DNA from: Cervus elaphus
Lineage: Eukaryota; Chordata; Mammalia; Artiodactyla; Cervidae
Direction of reading: 5' to 3'
NCBI RefSeq assembly: GCF_910594005.1
Contig: NC_057841.1
Location: 9,781,001 to 9,845,000 of the forward strand
DNA: 64,000 nt
Shown here: positions 46,796 through 57,760 of the stretch, piece by piece
How positions within the stretch are numbered: position 1 is the stretch's first letter
Layout of the letters: every line of letters begins with the position of its first letter
Made by a program: the position numbers and the translations under genes
The notes under the pieces: generated by a model
What the model was told of the DNA's origin: nothing
Database searches by the model: none
Seen by the model: the letters and a program-made list of their open reading frames with translations, nothing else

Positions 46796-47797
46796 CTAAG
46801 CACACATGTATGAAGTATATTAAAACATTGGCGGCTAAGAGGGTATCATCAAGGTACCCTTCAGGACACCATTCTGTGCCTTGCTAGCATGTAATAAATT
46901 CTGCCCATTTCCAAGCAGCAACCCAACCTGCAAGGTCCACTTCAAAACCAGATCGAGCCCCCAAACCACATGAATGCTTTCTCCAAATTTACTTGTGTTG
47001 AGAAAATGCTAAGGCTGTCAAGGTACTAGTCTCTCATATTGCAATAACTCTAAAAACTAGATTCAGCCGCTCAGCAATTTTACCCAATGTCATGAATTTA
47101 GTAGTTAGCACCATCCATAATAATTCAAAAAAATTAAATTATACAGAGGATAATTTTTATGGAAGCTACTAAGCAAAAATTTCCAAAAGATAATAGTATT
47201 TGGAAATCCAAGCCTAGTTTGATTTTAACCATAATAATATCTTCATGACATTTTTAATATACCATATATTAAACTAGCTCTTTAAAGAGCTATCTCTCAC
47301 TGAGAAAATATTTCAGGTGTATTAAAAAAATAAAAGTTAGTTTTCCTGCTTGAAAATATCCTTTAAAAAATATAATGTGACTTCTCTGTTATTGACAGAT
47401 TAGCTGTGAATGTAAGACTTTTTACTTTTTCTTCTTGAAAAGATTGAACCAAAAGCTGGGTCATTCAGCAGTGCATCTGCCGTGTGTCGGGGGTGTGACA
47501 GAATGAGAACACTTATAGCCCAAATTAAAATGTCTCATGGTGTCTCCCAAGTGATTCCGAAATGGAAAAAATAAAAGCCAAGGTCAGAATAATGTCACCA
47601 TTTGAACAAGCTGTCAAGCAGCCTCCAAGGAAATATGTTCAGATGACTTCTATATACACATAGTAAGTTAGTTAAGTGAGAGGATACAATTCAAATGTGC
47701 CTTCATTAAGTCTATCAGGGATTGAAAGAAAGACATCTTTCTCCATTTCGTCCGGGAAGAAAGGGCTTACATTTGTTTCTTCTTTTAATTCTCTCTG
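46796..47797. other. AT-rich non-coding interval
   Basis: Nothing recognised in about 1 kb. Confidence 0.4.
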
Positions 47798-48105
47798 CAT
47801 GCTCACTCACTCAGTGGTGTCCAACTCTTTGTGACCCCATGGACTGTGGCTCATCCTCTGTCCATGGGATTTTTCAGGCAAGAATATTGGAGTGGATTGC
47901 CATTTCCTCTTTCAGGGGATCTTCCCCACTAATCCCATGGACTGAGGAGCCTGGTGGGCTACAGTCCATGGGGTCGCAAAGATTCAGACGCAACTGAGCC
48001 ATTTCATTTCACTTCACTTCCCCACTCAGGGATCGAACCCACGTCTCCACATCTCCTGCACTGGAAAGTGGATTTTTTACCACTGAGCCACCTGGGAAGT
48101 CCTTA
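47798..48105 (-). mobile_element. Bov-tA SINE split by another Bov-tA
   Basis: The left part (47798-47930) is the reversed tail and middle; the right part (48017-48105) is the reversed head, ending GAGCCACCTGGGAAGTCC. They are continuous once the insert at 47931-48016 is removed. Confidence 0.9.
47931..48016 (+). mobile_element. 5'-truncated Bov-tA nested in Bov-tA, 10-bp TSD
   Basis: The 86-bp plus-strand tail (AATCCCATGGACTGAGGAGC to (ATTTC/ACTTC)n) is flanked by CTTCCCCACT at 47921-47930 and 48017-48026. The interruption of one SINE by its own family in reverse is directly readable. Confidence 0.93.
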
Positions 48106-48699
48106 GTTCTCTCTACTCCTCCAAAATTCTGGGGTGGGGATCAAGAAATTGCCCCTGTATTATGGTATCAAAAGGGGGTCCCTTTGGCATGGGGCATCAG
48201 GGGAAGAAGGTCACTAACAAATCAGTGAGCTTGCTAGGTCTTTGCAGCAGGAACTGTGAGACTGTTAGGTCCAGAAAGTGCTTACATATACTGAGTACCT
48301 CACCGACAGGCTCTAGTACCTGTCTGTCCACCTATATGTCAGTTTCACATATCTGCTCATATTTTGGTGTTAACAGGTGTATTAATATAAACTATTGATT
48401 CCCCAAATTTGCAAGGATTGTAGTCACAAAGTTTTACTATTTGTCTTAAATATGGAATTCCATAATCTTATAGTTGCTCATTTAAACATTTATCAGAAAA
48501 TGGAAAAAAGTAAGGTTTTTACTGTAATGAAGGAAATAAATGGTATAAATGAATCATTTACTGGTAAGAGATGCAGGAGTAGGAAATTGTTCTTCCTGCT
48601 CAGCTCACTGATGGAAACTAAGAAGAAAGAGAAGCTCTGTTGGCAGAACAGAGTCAAAGAGATGCAGACACATCATGGGACATTACTCTATGACATCCG
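48106..48699. other. Non-coding interval
   Basis: Nothing recognised; the 48395-48898 frame runs into SINE sequence and is not a gene. Confidence 0.4.
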
Positions 48700-48721
48700 T
48701 GTGTGTGTGTGTGTGTGTGTG
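48700..48721. repeat. (GT)n microsatellite
   Basis: An uninterrupted GT run directly at the tail side of the following minus-strand SINE. Confidence 0.95.
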
Positions 48722-48939
48722 TATTCAGTCTTTCAGTCATGTCCAACTCCTTGTGACCTCATGGACTGTAGCCCACCAGGCTTCTCTTGTCCGTGGAATT
48801 TTTCAGGCAAGAATACTGGAATGGGTTGCTATTTCCTCTTCCAGGGTGTCTTCCTGACCCAGAGATCAAACTTGCATCTCTTGTGTCTCCTGCATTGACA
48901 GGCAGAGTCTTTACCACTGTCATCACCTGGGAAGCCCGC
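48722..48939 (-). mobile_element. Bov-tA SINE
   Basis: Reversed SINE: tail ATTCAGTCTTTCAGTCATGT, head TCATCACCTGGGAAGCCCG. Complete. Confidence 0.92.
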
Positions 48940-48987
48940 TCTATAACATAGGTCCTCTAAACTCTTCCTACATACAGTTAAAACCTC

Positions 48988-49135
48988 ATGTCTGGGCTAC
49001 ACTGGCTTGGCGCCTCAACAATAGTCCACGGCAGCTCAATTAAGGCACTCTTTTGAGACCCCATGGACTATAGTCCACCAGGCCCTTCTGTCCATGGAAT
49101 TTCCCAGGAAAGAATACCGGACTGGGTTGCCATTG
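48988..49135 (-). mobile_element. Bov-tA-like chimera with unrecognised tail, copy 1
   Basis: In reverse orientation, Bov-tA middle sequence (about 49053-49135) is joined to about 65 bp that is not Bov-tA (ACATGTCTGGGCTACACTGG side). A second copy with the same outer end occurs at 49654. This copy extends further into Bov-tA than the second. Confidence 0.65.
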
Positions 49136-49653
49136 TCTCTTATCAAAGATTATTTTAGGGAATAGCCATATGGAGAAAATTGTCTTATCTTTAGCAACAT
49201 TGCAGATGGACATTACACAGTAGAGTAGTTAGTGTCTCTTAAGACTTTATACCGTACATTTTTTTTAGCATTGAATTCCATATGTATCTACTTAGTATGT
49301 TGCATATGTATGTATACACTCACACACAGTCTGGCTTTCCTGTTTCTTTTTTGAATGAAATCTACATAAAATCATGTTTCAGTTTTAACTTCTTGGAAAA
49401 GCAAAATTAAATGATTTTGTTGTCCTCTTTGGTTCCTAAGACTGTTTTCTTCTTCCTTTCCATCATTTTATGTTTTTTATATTTTATGGCTTTTACTTTT
49501 ATTTGTTCAGTTTTGTACGTCTCTTTTAAGCAAATGTAAAGTTTTGGAAGTTTTCAGGGAATCAATAAATGTTCAGAGAATTGTTTTGAATCTATAATAG
49601 TGATGTATACACATCACAGGTTTACTTGTAGATGAAGCAACTGAACATCAGAG
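49136..49653. other. AT-rich non-coding interval
   Basis: Nothing recognised. Confidence 0.4.
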
Positions 49654-49770
49654 ATGTCTGGGCTACACTGGCTTGGCGCCTCAACAATAGTCCACGGCAG
49701 CACAATCAAGGCACTCTTTTGCGACCCCATGGACTATAGTCCATCAGGCCCTTCTGTCCATGGAATTTCC
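49654..49770 (-). mobile_element. Bov-tA-like chimera with unrecognised tail, copy 2
   Basis: 117 bp matching 48988-49104 with only 4 differences by eye, including the same non-Bov-tA ~65 bp (GGCGCCTCAACAATAGTCCA). It stops in the Bov-tA part earlier than copy 1. Confidence 0.65.
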
Positions 49771-50220
49771 GTGCTCATTCCCACAACTGGCTGATAGTAC
49801 CGGGAGGTTTGACTGTGCAGATTCAGAGGTGCTCATTCTGTGCCGCTCTTATTATTCTCAGAGAGTTCAAGCACCCTGCTTTCAGTTCCCTCTGCACAGC
49901 CTCTAACAGTGCCTGAAAGTCAGTTTCCTTTAGGTATGCTCATGTGGGTCTTGGAGGCTTTCTCTGTCTTAAATGTCACCTTCAGTCTCTGTAGAAAGGT
50001 ATGGTGCAAGAAACTAGCTTTCAAAGGGGGGACTCCAGGAGGACAGAGGTATTGAGAGATGCATACAGAATGCATACAGGTATTGAAAGATGAATACAGC
50101 ATGCAAATCCACTTAAAAGAGACTATTTCTAGTCATCATCATTCAGCGTGGCTCAAACCACAGAACAGATCAATACATTCTGAACATTATTTTTGATATC
50201 TATGATATTAATGCCATCGT
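49771..50220. other. Non-coding interval
   Basis: Contains a small duplication (GATGCATACAGAATGCATAC and GATGAATACAGCATGCA near 50058-50105). No gene recognised. Confidence 0.4.
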
Positions 50221-50711
50221 AAGACTTCTTTTTATTTTTTTTTAATTTTTTTATTAGTTGGAGGCTAATTACTTCACAACATTTCAGTGGGTTTTGTCAT
50301 ACATTGACATGAATCAGCCATAGATTTACACTTATTCCCCATCCCGATCCCCCCTCCCACCTCCCTCTCCACCCGATTCCTCTGGGTCTTCCCAGTGTAC
50401 CAGGCCCGAGCACTTGTCTCATGCATCCCACCTGGGCTGGTGATCTGTTTCACCATAGATAGTATACATGCTGTTCTTTTGAAACATCCCACCCTCACCT
50501 TCTCCCACAGAGTTCAAAAGTCTGTTCTGTATTTCTGTGTCTCTTTTTCTGTTTTGCATATAGGGTTATCGTTACCATCTTTCTAAATTCCATATATATG
50601 TGTTAGTATGCTGTAATGTTCTTTATCTTTCTGGCTTACTTCACTCTGTATAATGGGCTCCAGTTTCACCCATCTCATTAGGACTGGTTCAAATGAATTC
50701 TTTTTAACAGC

Positions 50712-53700
50712 TCAGTAATATTCCATGGTGTATATGAACCACAGCTTCCTTATCCATTCATCTGCTGATGGGCATCTAGGTTGCTTCCATGTCCTGGCTA
50801 TTATAAACAGTGCTGCGATGAACATTGGGGTGCACATGTCTCTTTCAGATCTGGTTTCCTCAGTGTGTATGCCCAGAAGTGGGATTGCTGGGTCATATGG
50901 CAGTTCTATTTCCAGTTTTTTAAGGAATCTCCACACTGTTTTCCATAGTGGCTGTACTAGTTTGCATTCCCACCAACAGTGTAAGAGGGTTCCCTTTTCT
51001 CCACAGCCTCTCCAGCATTTATTGCTTGTAGACTTTTGGATAGCAGCCATCCTGACTGGTGTGTACCTCATTGTGGTTTTGATTTGCATTTCTCTAATAA
51101 TGAGTGATGTTGAGCACCTTTTCATGTGTTTGTTAGCCATCTGTATGTCTTCTTTGGAGAAATGTCTGTTTAGTTCTCTGGCCCATTTTTTGATTGGGTC
51201 ATTTATTTTTCTGGAATTGAGCTGCAGGAGTTGCTTGTATATTTTTGAGATTAACCCTTTGTCTGTTTCTTCATTTGCTATTATTTTCTCCCAATCTGAG
51301 GGCTGTCTTTTCACCTTACTTATAGTTTCCTTTGTAGTGCAAATCTTTTAAGTTTCATTAGGTCCCATTTGTTTAGTTTTGCTTTTATTTCCAATATTCT
51401 GGGAGGTGGGTCATAGAGGATCTTGCTGTGATTTATGTCGGAGAGTGTTTTGCCTATGTTCTCCTCTAGGAGTTTTATAGTTTCTGGTCTGACATTTAGA
51501 TCTTTAATCCATTTTGAGTTTATTTTTGTGTATGGTGTTAGAAAGTGTTCTAGTTTCACTCTTTTACAAGTGGTTGACCAGTTTTCCCAGCACCACTTGT
51601 TAAAGAGGTTGTCTTTTTTCCATTGTATATCCTTGCCTCCTTTGTCAAAGATAAGGTGTCCATAGGTTCGTGGATTTATCTCTGGGCTTTCTATTCTGTT
51701 CCATTGGTCTATATTTCTGTCTTTGTGCCAGTACCACACTGTCTTGATGACTGTGGCTTTGTAGTAGAGTCTGAAGTCAGGCAGGTTGATTCCTCCAGTT
51801 CCATTCTTCTTTCTCAAGATTACTTTGGCTATTCGAGGTTTTTTGTATTTCCATACAAATTGTGAAATTCTTTGGTCTAGTTCTGTGAAAAAACCGTTGG
51901 TAGCTTGATAGGGATTGCATTGAATCTATAGATTGCTTTGGGTAGAATAGCCATTTTGACAATATTGATTCTTCCAATCCATGTACACAGTATGTTTCTC
52001 CATCTGTTTGTGTCCTCTTTGATTTCTTTCATCAGTGTTTTATAGTTTTCTATGTATAGGTCTTTTGTTTCTTTAGGTAGATATACTCCTAAGTATTTTA
52101 TTCTTTTTGTTGCAATGGTGAATGGTATTGTTTCCTTAATTTCTCTTTCTGTTTTTTCATTGTTAGTATATAGGAATGCAAGGGATTTCTGTGTGTTAAT
52201 TTTATATCCTGCAACTTTACTATAGTCATTGATTAGTTCTAGTAATTTTCTGGTAGAGTCTTTAGGGTTTTCTATGTAGAGGATCATGTCATCTGCAAAC
52301 AGTGAGAGTTTCACTTCTTCTTTTCCTATCTGGATTCCTTTTACTTCTTTTTCTGCTCTGATTGCTGTGGCCAAAACTTCCAACACTATGTTGAACAGTA
52401 GTGGTGAGAGTGGGCACCCTTGTCTTGTTCCTGATTTCAGGGGAAATGCTTTCAATTTTTCACCATTGAGGGTGATGCTTGCTGTGGGTTTGTCATATAC
52501 AGCTTTTATTATGTTGAGGTATGTTCCTTCTATTCCTGCTTTTTGGAGAGTTTTAATCATAAATGAGTGTTGAATTTTGTCAAAGGCTTTCTCTGCATCT
52601 ATTGAGATAATCATATGGTTTTTATCTTTCAATTTGTTAATGTGGTGTATTACATTGATTGATTTGCAGATATTGAAGAATCCTTGCATTCCTGGGATAA
52701 AGCCCACTTGGTCGTGGTGTATGATTTTTTTAATATGTTGTTGGATTCTGTTTGCTAGAATTTTGTTAAGGATTTTTGCATCTATGTTCATCAGTGATAT
52801 TGGCCTGTAGTTTTCTTTTTTTGTGGCATCTTTGTCAGGTTTTGGAATTAGGGTGATGGTGGCCTCATAGAATGAGTTTGGAAGTTTACCCTCTTCTGCA
52901 ATTTTTTGGAAGAGTTTGAGTAAGGTAGGTGTTAGCTCTTCTCTAAATTTTTGGTAGAATTCAGCTGTGAAGCCATCTGGTCCTGGGCTTTTGTTTGCTG
53001 GAAGATTTTTGATTACAGTTTCGATTTCCTTGCCTGTGATGGGTCTGTTAAGATCTTCTATTTCTTCCTGGTTCAGTTTTGGAAAGTTATACTTTTCTAA
53101 GAATTTGTCCATTTCATCCAAGTTGTCCATTTTATTGGCATAGAGCTGCTGGTAGTAGTCTCTTATGATCCTTTGTATTTCAGTGTTGTCTGTTGTGATC
53201 TCTCCATTTTCATTTCTAATTTTGTTAATTTGGTTCTTCTCTCTTTGCTTCTTAATGAGTCTTGCTAATGGTTTGTCAATTTTGTTTATTTTTTCAAAAA
53301 ACCAGCTTTTAGCTTTGTTGATTTTTGCTATGGTCTCTTTAGTTTCTATTGCATTTATTTCTGCCTTAATTTTTAAGATTTCTTTCCTTCTGCTAACCCT
53401 GGGGTTCTTCATTTCTTCCTTCTCTAATTGCTTTAGGTGTAGAGTTAGGTTATTTATTTGGCTTTTTTCTTGTTTCTTGATGTAAGCCTGTAATGCTATG
53501 AACCTTCCCCTTAGCACTGCTTTTACAGTGTCCCATAGGTTTTGGGTTGTTGTGTTTTCATTTTCATTCATTTCTATACATATTTTGATTTCTTTTTTGA
53601 TTTCTTCTATGATTTGTTGGTTATTCAGAAGCATGTTATTTAGCCTCCATATGTTTGAATTTTTAACAATTTTTTTCCTGTAATTGAGATCTAATCTTAT

Positions 53701-54393
53701 TGCACTGTGGTCAGAAAAGATGACTGGAATGATTTCAATTTTTTTGAATTTTCCAAGACTAGATTTATGGCCCAGGATGTGATCTATTCTGGAGAAGGTT
53801 CCGTGTGCACTTGAGAAAAAGGTGAAGTTGATTGTTTTGGGGTGAAATGTCCTATAGATATCAGTTAGGTCTAGCTGGTCCATTGTGTCATTTAAAGTTT
53901 GTGTTTCCTTGTTAATTTTCTGTTTAGTTGATCTATCCATAGTTGTGAGTGGGGTATTAAAGTCTCCCACTATTATTGTGTTACTATTAATTTCCTCTTT
54001 CATACTCGTTAGTGTTTGCCATACATATTGCGATGCTCCTATGTTGGGTGCATATATATATATAATTGTTATATCTTCTTCTTGAATTGATCCTTTGATC
54101 ATTATGTAGTGTCCTTCTTTGTCTCTTTTCACAGCTTTTATTTGAAAGTCTATTTTATCTGATATGAGTATTGCGACTCCTGCTTTCTTTTGGTCTCCAT
54201 TTGCATGAAATATCTTTTTCCAGCCCTTCACTTTTAGTCTGTATGTGTCTCTTGTTTTGAGGTGGGTCTCCTGTAGACAGCATATATGGGGGTCTTGTTT
54301 TTGTATCCATTCAGCCAATCTTTGTCTTTTGGTTGGGGCATTCAACCCATTTACATTTAAGGTGATTATTGATAGGTGTGGTCCCGTTGCCAT
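50712..54393 (-). pseudogene. L1 ORF2: endonuclease/reverse transcriptase, two frameshifts
   Basis: ORF2p nicks target DNA and copies L1 RNA at the nick. The first 838 codons (54393-51877) are open. Endonuclease residues align with the human protein: N13 in LNVNGLN, E42 in CLQETHL, D145 in VGDFNTPL, and D229/H230 in FSDHSAI. RT motifs follow: GPDGFTAEFY, ISIDAEKAFD (D600) and SLFADDMILY (D702/D703). At about 51885-51893 one nucleotide is missing (GAAAAAACC; the 36 kb copy has GAAAAATACC) and the frame ends after TVFSQN. The next segment is open to a second 1-nt deletion at about 51345, which the 36 kb L1 shares. The last ~200 codons (to 50712) include the C-x3-C-x7-H-x4-C motif. Without the frameshifts it would be a typical ~1,270-residue ORF2p. 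Confidence 0.95.
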
Positions 54394-54444
54394 TTACTTT
54401 GTTGTTTTGGGTTCACGTTTATACAACCTTTCTGCATTTCCTGT

Positions 54445-55371
54445 CTAGAGAAGATCCTTTAGCATTTGTTGAAGAGCTGGTTTGGTGGTGCTGAATTCTC
54501 TCAGCTTTTGCTTATCTGTAAAGCTTTTGAGTTCTCCTTCATATCTGAATGAGATCCTTGCTGGATACAGTAATCTAGGTTGTAGGTTATTCTCTTTCAT
54601 TACTTTCAGGACGTCCTGCCATTCCCTTCTGGCCTGGAGGGTTTCTATTGATAGATCAGCTGTTATCCTTATGGGAATCCCTTTGTGTGTTATTTGTTGT
54701 TTTTCCCTTGCTGCTTTTAATATTTGTTCTTTGTGTTTGATCTTTGTTAGTTTGATTAATATGTGTCTTGGGGTGTTTCGCCTTGGGTTTATCCTGTTTG
54801 GGACTCTCTGGGTTTCTTGGACTTGAGTGGCTATTTCCTTCCCCATTTTAGGGAAGTTTTCAGCTATTATCTCCTCGAGTATTTTCTCATGGCCTTTCTT
54901 TTTGTCTTCTTCTTCTGGGACTCCTATGATTCGAATGTTGGGGCGTTTCACATTGTCCCAGAGGTCCCTGAGGTTGTCCTCATTTCTTTTGATCCTTTTT
55001 TCTTTTTTCCTCTCTGCTTCATTTATTTCCACCATTTTATCTTCTACCTCATTTATCCTATCTTCTGCCTCCGTTATTCTACTCTTGGTTCCCTCCAAAG
55101 TGTTTTTGATCTCATTCATTGCATTGTTCATTTTTAATTGACTCTTTTTTATTTCTTCTAGGTCTTTATTAAGCAATTCTTGTATCTTTTCAATCTTTGT
55201 CTCCAGGCTATTTATCTGTAACTCCATTTTGTTTTCAAGATTTTGGATCATTTTTATTATCATTATTCTAAATTCTTTTTCAGGTAGATTCCCTATCTCC
55301 TCCTCTTTTGTTTGACTTGGTGGGCATTTTTCATGTTCCTTTACCTGTTGGGTATTTCTTTGCCTTTTCAT
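54445..55371 (-). CDS. L1 ORF1 protein (RNA-binding chaperone), intact
   Basis: ORF1p coats L1 RNA as trimers in cytoplasmic particles and acts as a nucleic-acid chaperone. The 308-codon frame is uninterrupted from ATG (MKRQRNTQQVKEHEKC) to TAG, slightly shorter than the ~338 residues of human ORF1p. Residues about 45-135 are a Lys/Glu-rich heptad coiled coil. Residues about 142-235 form the RRM-like domain (KRPNIRIIGVPEEEDKKKG, IIAENFP). Residues about 236-300 are the C-terminal domain (ARREWQDVLKVMKENN, YPARISFRYEGE). ORF2 starts 51 bp downstream. The absence of stops or frameshifts over 927 nt argues for a recent insertion. Expression cannot be judged. Confidence 0.95.
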   Translation of the reverse strand: MKRQRNTQQVKEHEKCPPSQTKEEEIGNLPEKEFRIMIIKMIQNLENKMELQINSLETKIEKIQELLNKDLEEIKKSQLKMNNAMNEIKNTLEGTKSRITEAEDRINEVEDKMVEINEAERKKEKRIKRNEDNLRDLWDNVKRPNIRIIGVPEEEDKKKGHEKILEEIIAENFPKMGKEIATQVQETQRVPNRINPRRNTPRHILIKLTKIKHKEQILKAAREKQQITHKGIPIRITADLSIETLQARREWQDVLKVMKENNLQPRLLYPARISFRYEGELKSFTDKQKLREFSTTKPALQQMLKDLL

Positions 55372-56239
55372 CTTGTTTAGATTGCTGTGTCTGGAGTGGA
55401 CTTTCTGTATTCTGGAGGTCTGTGGTTCCTTTTTATTGTGGAGGATTTACCCAGTGGGTGGGGTTAGACAATTGGCTTGTCAAGATTTCCTGGTTAGGGA
55501 AGCTTGCGTCAGTGTACTGGTGCGTGGAACTTGATTTCTTCTCTTTGGAGAGCAATGGAGTGCCCAGTAATGAGTTTTGAGATGGGTCTATGTGTTAGGT
55601 GTGACCTTGGGCAGCCTGTATGTTGACATTCGGGGCTATGTTCCTGTGTTGCTGGAGAATTTGCGTGGTATGTCTTGCTCTAAAACTTATTGGCTCTTGG
55701 GTGGTGGTTGGTTTCAGTGTAGGTATGGAGGCTTTTGGATGATCACTTATTACTTAAAGTTCCATGTAGTCAGGAGTTTTCTGGTGTTCTCAGGTTTTGG
55801 GCTTAAGTTTCCTGCCTCTGGATTTCAGTTTTATTCTTCCTGTAGTCTCAGGACTTCTCCAACTATACAGCACTGATAATAAAACTTCTAGGTTAATGGC
55901 AAAAAGATTCTCCCCCGTTAGGGACACCCAGAGAGGTTCACAGAGTTACATGAACAGGAGAAAAGGGAGGAGGGAGATAGAGATGAGCAGGAGGAGAAAA
56001 AGGGGGACTCAAGAGGAGAGAGACAGATCTACGCAGCTGTCTGTTCCCAGAGTGTTCTCCGTATCTCAGACACCTACAAGGATTCACAGAATTGGATTGG
56101 GAAGAGAAGGGGAAAGGAGGAAATAGAGGTGTTCTGAGGTAGAAAACAGAGAGTCAAGATTGGGAGAGAATAATCTTCGGTTTTAAGATAGGGCTTCTCT
56201 TTTTTTTTTTTTTTTATAAGGTTATAGTGTAGTGAAAAC

Positions 56240-56575
56240 GAAAATGGAAAGTAGTAGAGGAGTACTAGAGGACTTTAAAAGAAATAAGAGAAAAAGAAAA
56301 ATAGAAAATAAAAGAGAAAACGGAAAGAAAAAAAAAGAAGAAAAAAGAAAAAAAAAGAAAAAGAAAAAAAAAAAAAAAAAAAAAAAGAAAGAAAAAAAAT
56401 TTTTTCCCCCTAATTAAAAAAATCGTAAAAATCTATGAAAATGAAAGTTAAGGAGTAATGGGGGAGTAATAGGGAATTTTAAAGGAAAATAAAAGAGAAA
56501 AAATAAAAAAGAAAAAATATAAAAAGAAAAAAAAATTTTTTTTTTTTCCTTACTTAGAAAAAAAAAAAGTAAAAA
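56240..56575 (+). repeat. A/G-rich low-complexity tract in L1 5' UTR
   Basis: Two poly-A/G blocks (about 56270-56400 and 56490-56575) contain A-runs of up to about 20. The Lys-rich frame at 56232-56417 is a composition artefact. Confidence 0.9.
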
Positions 56576-56861
56576 TATATCTAGGAATTTCTCTGGAGCT
56601 GTTGCGGTCAGTGTGGGTTCGGCTCAGTTTCAGATAGCTCCTCGTTCCAGCTTACACTTCTCGATATCTACAGGGCCCTTCCGGTGAAGTCGGTGTTTTC
56701 TACAGGGATTTTAATCTGTTGCACCAGTCCCTTCTGAAGCGGTTCCCTTTGTTTATTTGGCTTCTGTTTGCCGGTCTCTTCAGAGCCTCATTTCCGCCCT
56801 GACACAGGCGGGTGGAGGTGGACTCTTATTCAGGTAGCTAGTTCCGTTGCGCTGCTGGGAG

Positions 56862-56969
56862 GGGCTGACGCTGCGGGGATGGGCTGGCGCTGCGGGGCGG
56901 GGCTGACGCTGCGGGGAGGGGCTGGCCCTGCGGGGGCGGGCTGGCGCTGCCGGGAGGGGCTGACGCTGC
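56862..56969 (+). repeat. 19-bp CpG-containing tandem repeat in the L1 5' UTR
   Basis: Units GGGCTGACGCTGCGGGGAT, GGGCTGGCGCTGCGGGGCG, GGGCTGACGCTGCGGGGAG, GGGCTGGCCCTGCGGGGGC, GGGCTGGCGCTGCCGGGAG and a partial sixth (GGGCTGACGCTGC) start at 56862, 56881, 56900, 56919, 56938 and 56957, an exact 19-bp spacing. It is about 0.8-0.9 kb downstream of the L1 5' end. Confidence 0.95.
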
Positions 56970-57750
56970 TTTCTCCGTCTGCGCTGCTCAGGCTCCCGGC
57001 TGTTCCAAATGGAGCGCGCCTCGCGCTGCGCTAGGTTCCAGCCCTCGGGTGTTCCACAAAAGCGCGGAAGGAAAAGCTGCGCCTGCTCTCTGTGCCTTCC
57101 CCGTCAGAGCGGTCCAGGCAGCCAGGGGCTTGGTGGGCGCACTCTCCCCAGGTGTGGCGCCCCCACTCCCTTCCGCGGACCCAGTCTCAGTTTCCGCTGG
57201 CGCCAGTCGGGTGCGCGCGCCTTCCGCCCTCTGCGTCCCCAGCCCCAGTCCCCGCCCGCGCCGGCTGGGTGCCTGCGCCCTGTGTCTCGCCGCGACCTTC
57301 CCCTCCCCCCTGCCTCCTGCCTCCGGCGGGGCTGGGCGGGTCCGCAGCCTGCGAGCTCTTCTCGGGACTTTGTCCGTCCCTTTGTTCTGCGAGCGGCCGG
57401 CAGTGTGTTCCGGCCGGTTAATTTTCTCTCTTTTGGTCTCCCACAGTTCAAGTTGGCACCTCACAGAAGCTCCCTCCCATTGTCCTCAGGGCACTCAGGC
57501 CCGGACCCTAGCCCAAGCAAGGCTGCCTAAGACTCCCTTCCCGGGACGGGTCTCCGTCCTTAGCTTTTTTGTCTCACTTTTTATCTTTTATATTTTGTCC
57601 TACCTCCTTTCGAAGACAATGGTCTGCTTTTCTGGGCGCCTGATGACCTCAGCTAGCGATCAGAAGTTGTTTTGTGAATTTTGCTCTGCATTCAGTTATT
57701 CTTTTGATGAATTTGTAGGAGAGAAAGTGGTCTCCCCGTCCTACTCCTCC

Positions 57751-57760
57751 GCCATCTTGG
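57751..57760 (-). promoter_or_regulatory. YY1-like site at the L1 5' end
   Basis: CCAAGATGGC on the minus strand, 12 bp from the element's first base. In human L1 the same motif at the same place binds YY1 and sets the transcription start. Function here is inferred from position and sequence. Confidence 0.8.

Noticed and set aside
48395..48898. 167-codon frame
   Set aside because: Half AT-rich unique sequence and half (GT)n plus reversed SINE; no coding evidence.
50725..51351. 208-codon frame on the plus strand
   Set aside because: Antisense shadow of the L1 ORF2 C-terminal region; the similar frames at 36466-37098 have the same origin.
56232..56417. Lys/Glu-rich 61-codon frame
   Set aside because: Translation of an A/G-only tract inside the L1 5' UTR; composition artefact.
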